From Akkermansiaceae bacterium (GTDB lineage Bacteria; Verrucomicrobiota; Verrucomicrobiia; Verrucomicrobiales; Akkermansiaceae), in NCBI GenBank assembly GCA_014379305.1, contig JACMMB010000341.1:1-6869 (forward strand): a stretch of 6,869 nucleotides of DNA, in the 5' to 3' direction. The notes beneath the pieces were generated by a model. That model searched no databases. It was not told where the DNA came from and saw only the letters and a list, made by a program, of their open reading frames with translations. Shown one piece after another: positions 5,330 through 6,869 of this stretch (positions are counted from its first letter, which is position 1; every line of letters begins with the position of its first letter). The position numbers and the translations under genes were made by a program.

Positions 5330-6869
5330 TTACTGAAAATTCAGTTCACCCCAGTTTTTCGGTTCGAGCATCAGCTCGAAGACCGCGTCATCCACGATGC
5401 CGGTGTGCTGATTGCTCCAATACGTGCGAAGCCGGGTCCGTTTGCCGGCAGGATCGCCGTGGGTCACGCCGAAGTCACCGCGGACGGTCATGCCGGAGGA
5501 GGGTTTCAAGTCGAGGGCGGACAAAGGTATGGCAGCCTCGACGAGGTAGCGATCTCCTTCTTTTTTCACTTGGATCCTGGCATCCCGGACGACGCTCACG
5601 CTGTCCACATTGAAGGATTTGATGACGCCCGAGCTAAAAACCTTCGGTTGTTTCTTGGCTGCGACCTCGCGATAAATGACGGCGGTAGGTTGGCCTTTCA
5701 AGTCACCGATCGAGAGCCGGAGATCACCTTCGGCACCTTTATCGCGCTTGGGATCGGCGGCGGGATTGGCACCCAGTTGAAAATCGACAGTATCGCCGGA
5801 GAGATACATCTGATCGGCGGCTTCGGCACCGTTGATCCATGGCGTGGCGTCGCGAACTTCCCAGGCTAGGTAGAGATTCCGATCATCCCACGCGAGGGCG
5901 GTGCGGACTGCGGCGTCCTCTTGCTTCTCAAATTTCGTGACCTCGACTCCCCCGAAATCCTGGTCAAACGCTCCGGTGAAATTGGGCGTCATTTTCTTCG
6001 CAGTGACGCGGAGAGTGCCCTTGGACGCTTGCAGCTGTTGCTCCTTGATGGTGCCTGCTTTGGCGATTTCCGCAGCGCCGATCTTCAGTTTCGTCCCGGA
6101 AATCATTTTCGCTTTTTCGAACCCGGTGACCTCAAGGTTCCAGAATGCCGTTTTACCGGCCTGCACATAAAATTTCCCATCGTTGCCGGCAGTGATGCTG
6201 CCGCCGAAGTCTTCGCCGCCCATGCCCGGCGGGGTGCGGCTCATGTCGATACCCGGAGCGGCTTGCTCAGGCCATTTTACTTTCATCGGGTCGGCTTCGA
6301 ACAATTTTCCGAGATAGAAACCTTCCTCGGTCAGAATGTGCCACTCGCCGACGTTGGTCCCGGCGACCCAGACGTTACCGATAGGTGCGGGCAGCTTCGC
6401 GGTGCCGGCGATGCCGAACGAGCCGCGGATGAGTCCGACTGCGGCGGGCGGGGCGTTGTGCGAGCCGTGGACGCCGTTGAAGGTATCCGGATAGGTCCAG
6501 CGAATCTCGCCGGTGGCGATGTCCGCGCAGGTGAACACAGTGCCTTCCTTGGCATATTCACCGCCGTTGACGATCAGTTTGCCGTCCGCCGAGCCGATCC
6601 CGCCGATGGCCAACGTCGTGGGCTTGGACAGATCATACTTCGGTGCGCCGCAAGCGGTGAAGCCGGTGACTTTGAACTGCTGGGTGGCCGCATAGATCGT
6701 AAGGTCGGGGGCAAGATTCATATACCAGGCGCTGAATTGCAGTTTCCCCGGGACCTTGGAGATTTCGTTAGACTGTTCTTTCTCGTCGCCGTTGGCATCG
6801 GTCCACAGGATGGTTTCCGCGGTTCCGTCCTTGCCTTCGTAGCGGAACTTGCAGCGCAGCTTGTAGTCG
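5330..6869 (-). CDS. Beta-propeller protein with C-terminal CBM9/DOMON-like domain (5'-partial)
   Basis: The reading frame is open from the window edge to the stop at 5330, so 512 C-terminal residues are visible. ATG codons inside it, such as the one at 6721, are not credible starts because the frame continues upstream through YEGKDGTAETILWTDANGDE. Numbering from the edge, about 45-240 looks like beta-propeller blades of the PQQ/quinoprotein-like kind: ADGKLIVNGG, TVFTCADIATGEIRWTYPDT, IGNVWVAGTNVGEWHILTEE and GGSITAGNDGKFYVQAG. About 295-505 resembles a CBM9/DOMON-like module: ALAWDDRNLYLAWEVRDATP (aromatics and D-D typical of the first strands), GDTVDFQLG, GDLRLSIGD, RYLVEAAIPLSALDL and a terminal strand DDAVFELML. 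CBM9 modules bind sugars, often at chain ends; whether this one does is unknown. The protein is probably exported, but the signal peptide would lie outside the window. A strong hairpin follows its stop, so it is likely not in one operon with cassette A. Confidence 0.8.
   Translation of the reverse strand, partial: DYKLRCKFRYEGKDGTAETILWTDANGDEKEQSNEISKVPGKLQFSAWYMNLAPDLTIYAATQQFKVTGFTACGAPKYDLSKPTTLAIGGIGSADGKLIVNGGEYAKEGTVFTCADIATGEIRWTYPDTFNGVHGSHNAPPAAVGLIRGSFGIAGTAKLPAPIGNVWVAGTNVGEWHILTEEGFYLGKLFEADPMKVKWPEQAAPGIDMSRTPPGMGGEDFGGSITAGNDGKFYVQAGKTAFWNLEVTGFEKAKMISGTKLKIGAAEIAKAGTIKEQQLQASKGTLRVTAKKMTPNFTGAFDQDFGGVEVTKFEKQEDAAVRTALAWDDRNLYLAWEVRDATPWINGAEAADQMYLSGDTVDFQLGANPAADPKRDKGAEGDLRLSIGDLKGQPTAVIYREVAAKKQPKVFSSGVIKSFNVDSVSVVRDARIQVKKEGDRYLVEAAIPLSALDLKPSSGMTVRGDFGVTHGDPAGKRTRLRTYWSNQHTGIVDDAVFELMLEPKNWGELNFQ

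Noticed and set aside
5176..5613. Plus-strand open frame of 145 codons crossing the intergenic region into the propeller gene
   Set aside because: The translation is rich in Arg, Cys and Ser with no domain-like pattern, and it overlaps the end of a well-supported minus-strand gene. It is an antisense shadow.
6331..6561. Minus-strand 76-codon frame inside the propeller gene
   Set aside because: It lies in another frame of a well-supported gene, with a Pro/Ser/Ala/Arg-rich composition typical of GC-rich shadows.

Overview
The window looks like chromosomal DNA from a member of the Verrucomicrobiota. The strongest reason is the central 1307-residue gene, which has the architecture of the Verru_Chthon cassette protein A family, a pilin-like family known almost only from that phylum. 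Weak or absent Shine-Dalgarno sequences and the neighbouring secreted or surface-type proteins (beta-propeller with CBM9-like domain, LamG-like domain) fit the same phylum. I see no RNA gene, CRISPR array, insertion sequence or phage gene.

Every supported gene lies on the minus strand, so transcription runs from high to low coordinates. Going downstream: (i) 6869-5330 is the C-terminal 512 residues of a large predicted extracellular protein, with beta-propeller-like sequence followed by a CBM9/DOMON-like module; its start lies outside the window. (ii) 5329-5080 is a 250-bp intergenic region with a strong terminator-like hairpin just after the first gene and, close to the next start, an 8-bp inverted repeat around a possible promoter. 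(iii) 5079-1156 is the cassette protein A gene. (iv) After only 23 bp comes a 220-residue protein with a clear signal peptide (1132-470), very likely co-transcribed with A. (v) 413-1 holds a LamG-like (concanavalin-type jellyroll) coding remnant whose reading frame is broken at least four times by apparent single-base indels; it runs off the left edge.

Protein A has a GspK/PilX-like N-terminus (prepilin-type G-F junction, one hydrophobic helix, no Glu at +5), so it is probably a very large pseudopilin-like protein anchored in or passing the inner membrane. The secreted 220-residue protein directly after it is its likely partner. The other pilin-like cassette members (B, C, D) are not in the window: the upstream neighbour is an unrelated protein and the downstream neighbour is the decayed LamG remnant. 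The unit is therefore either an A-plus-partner pair or a cassette that has lost or relocated the rest. The function of these cassettes is not established; a role in cell-surface assembly or secretion is inference.
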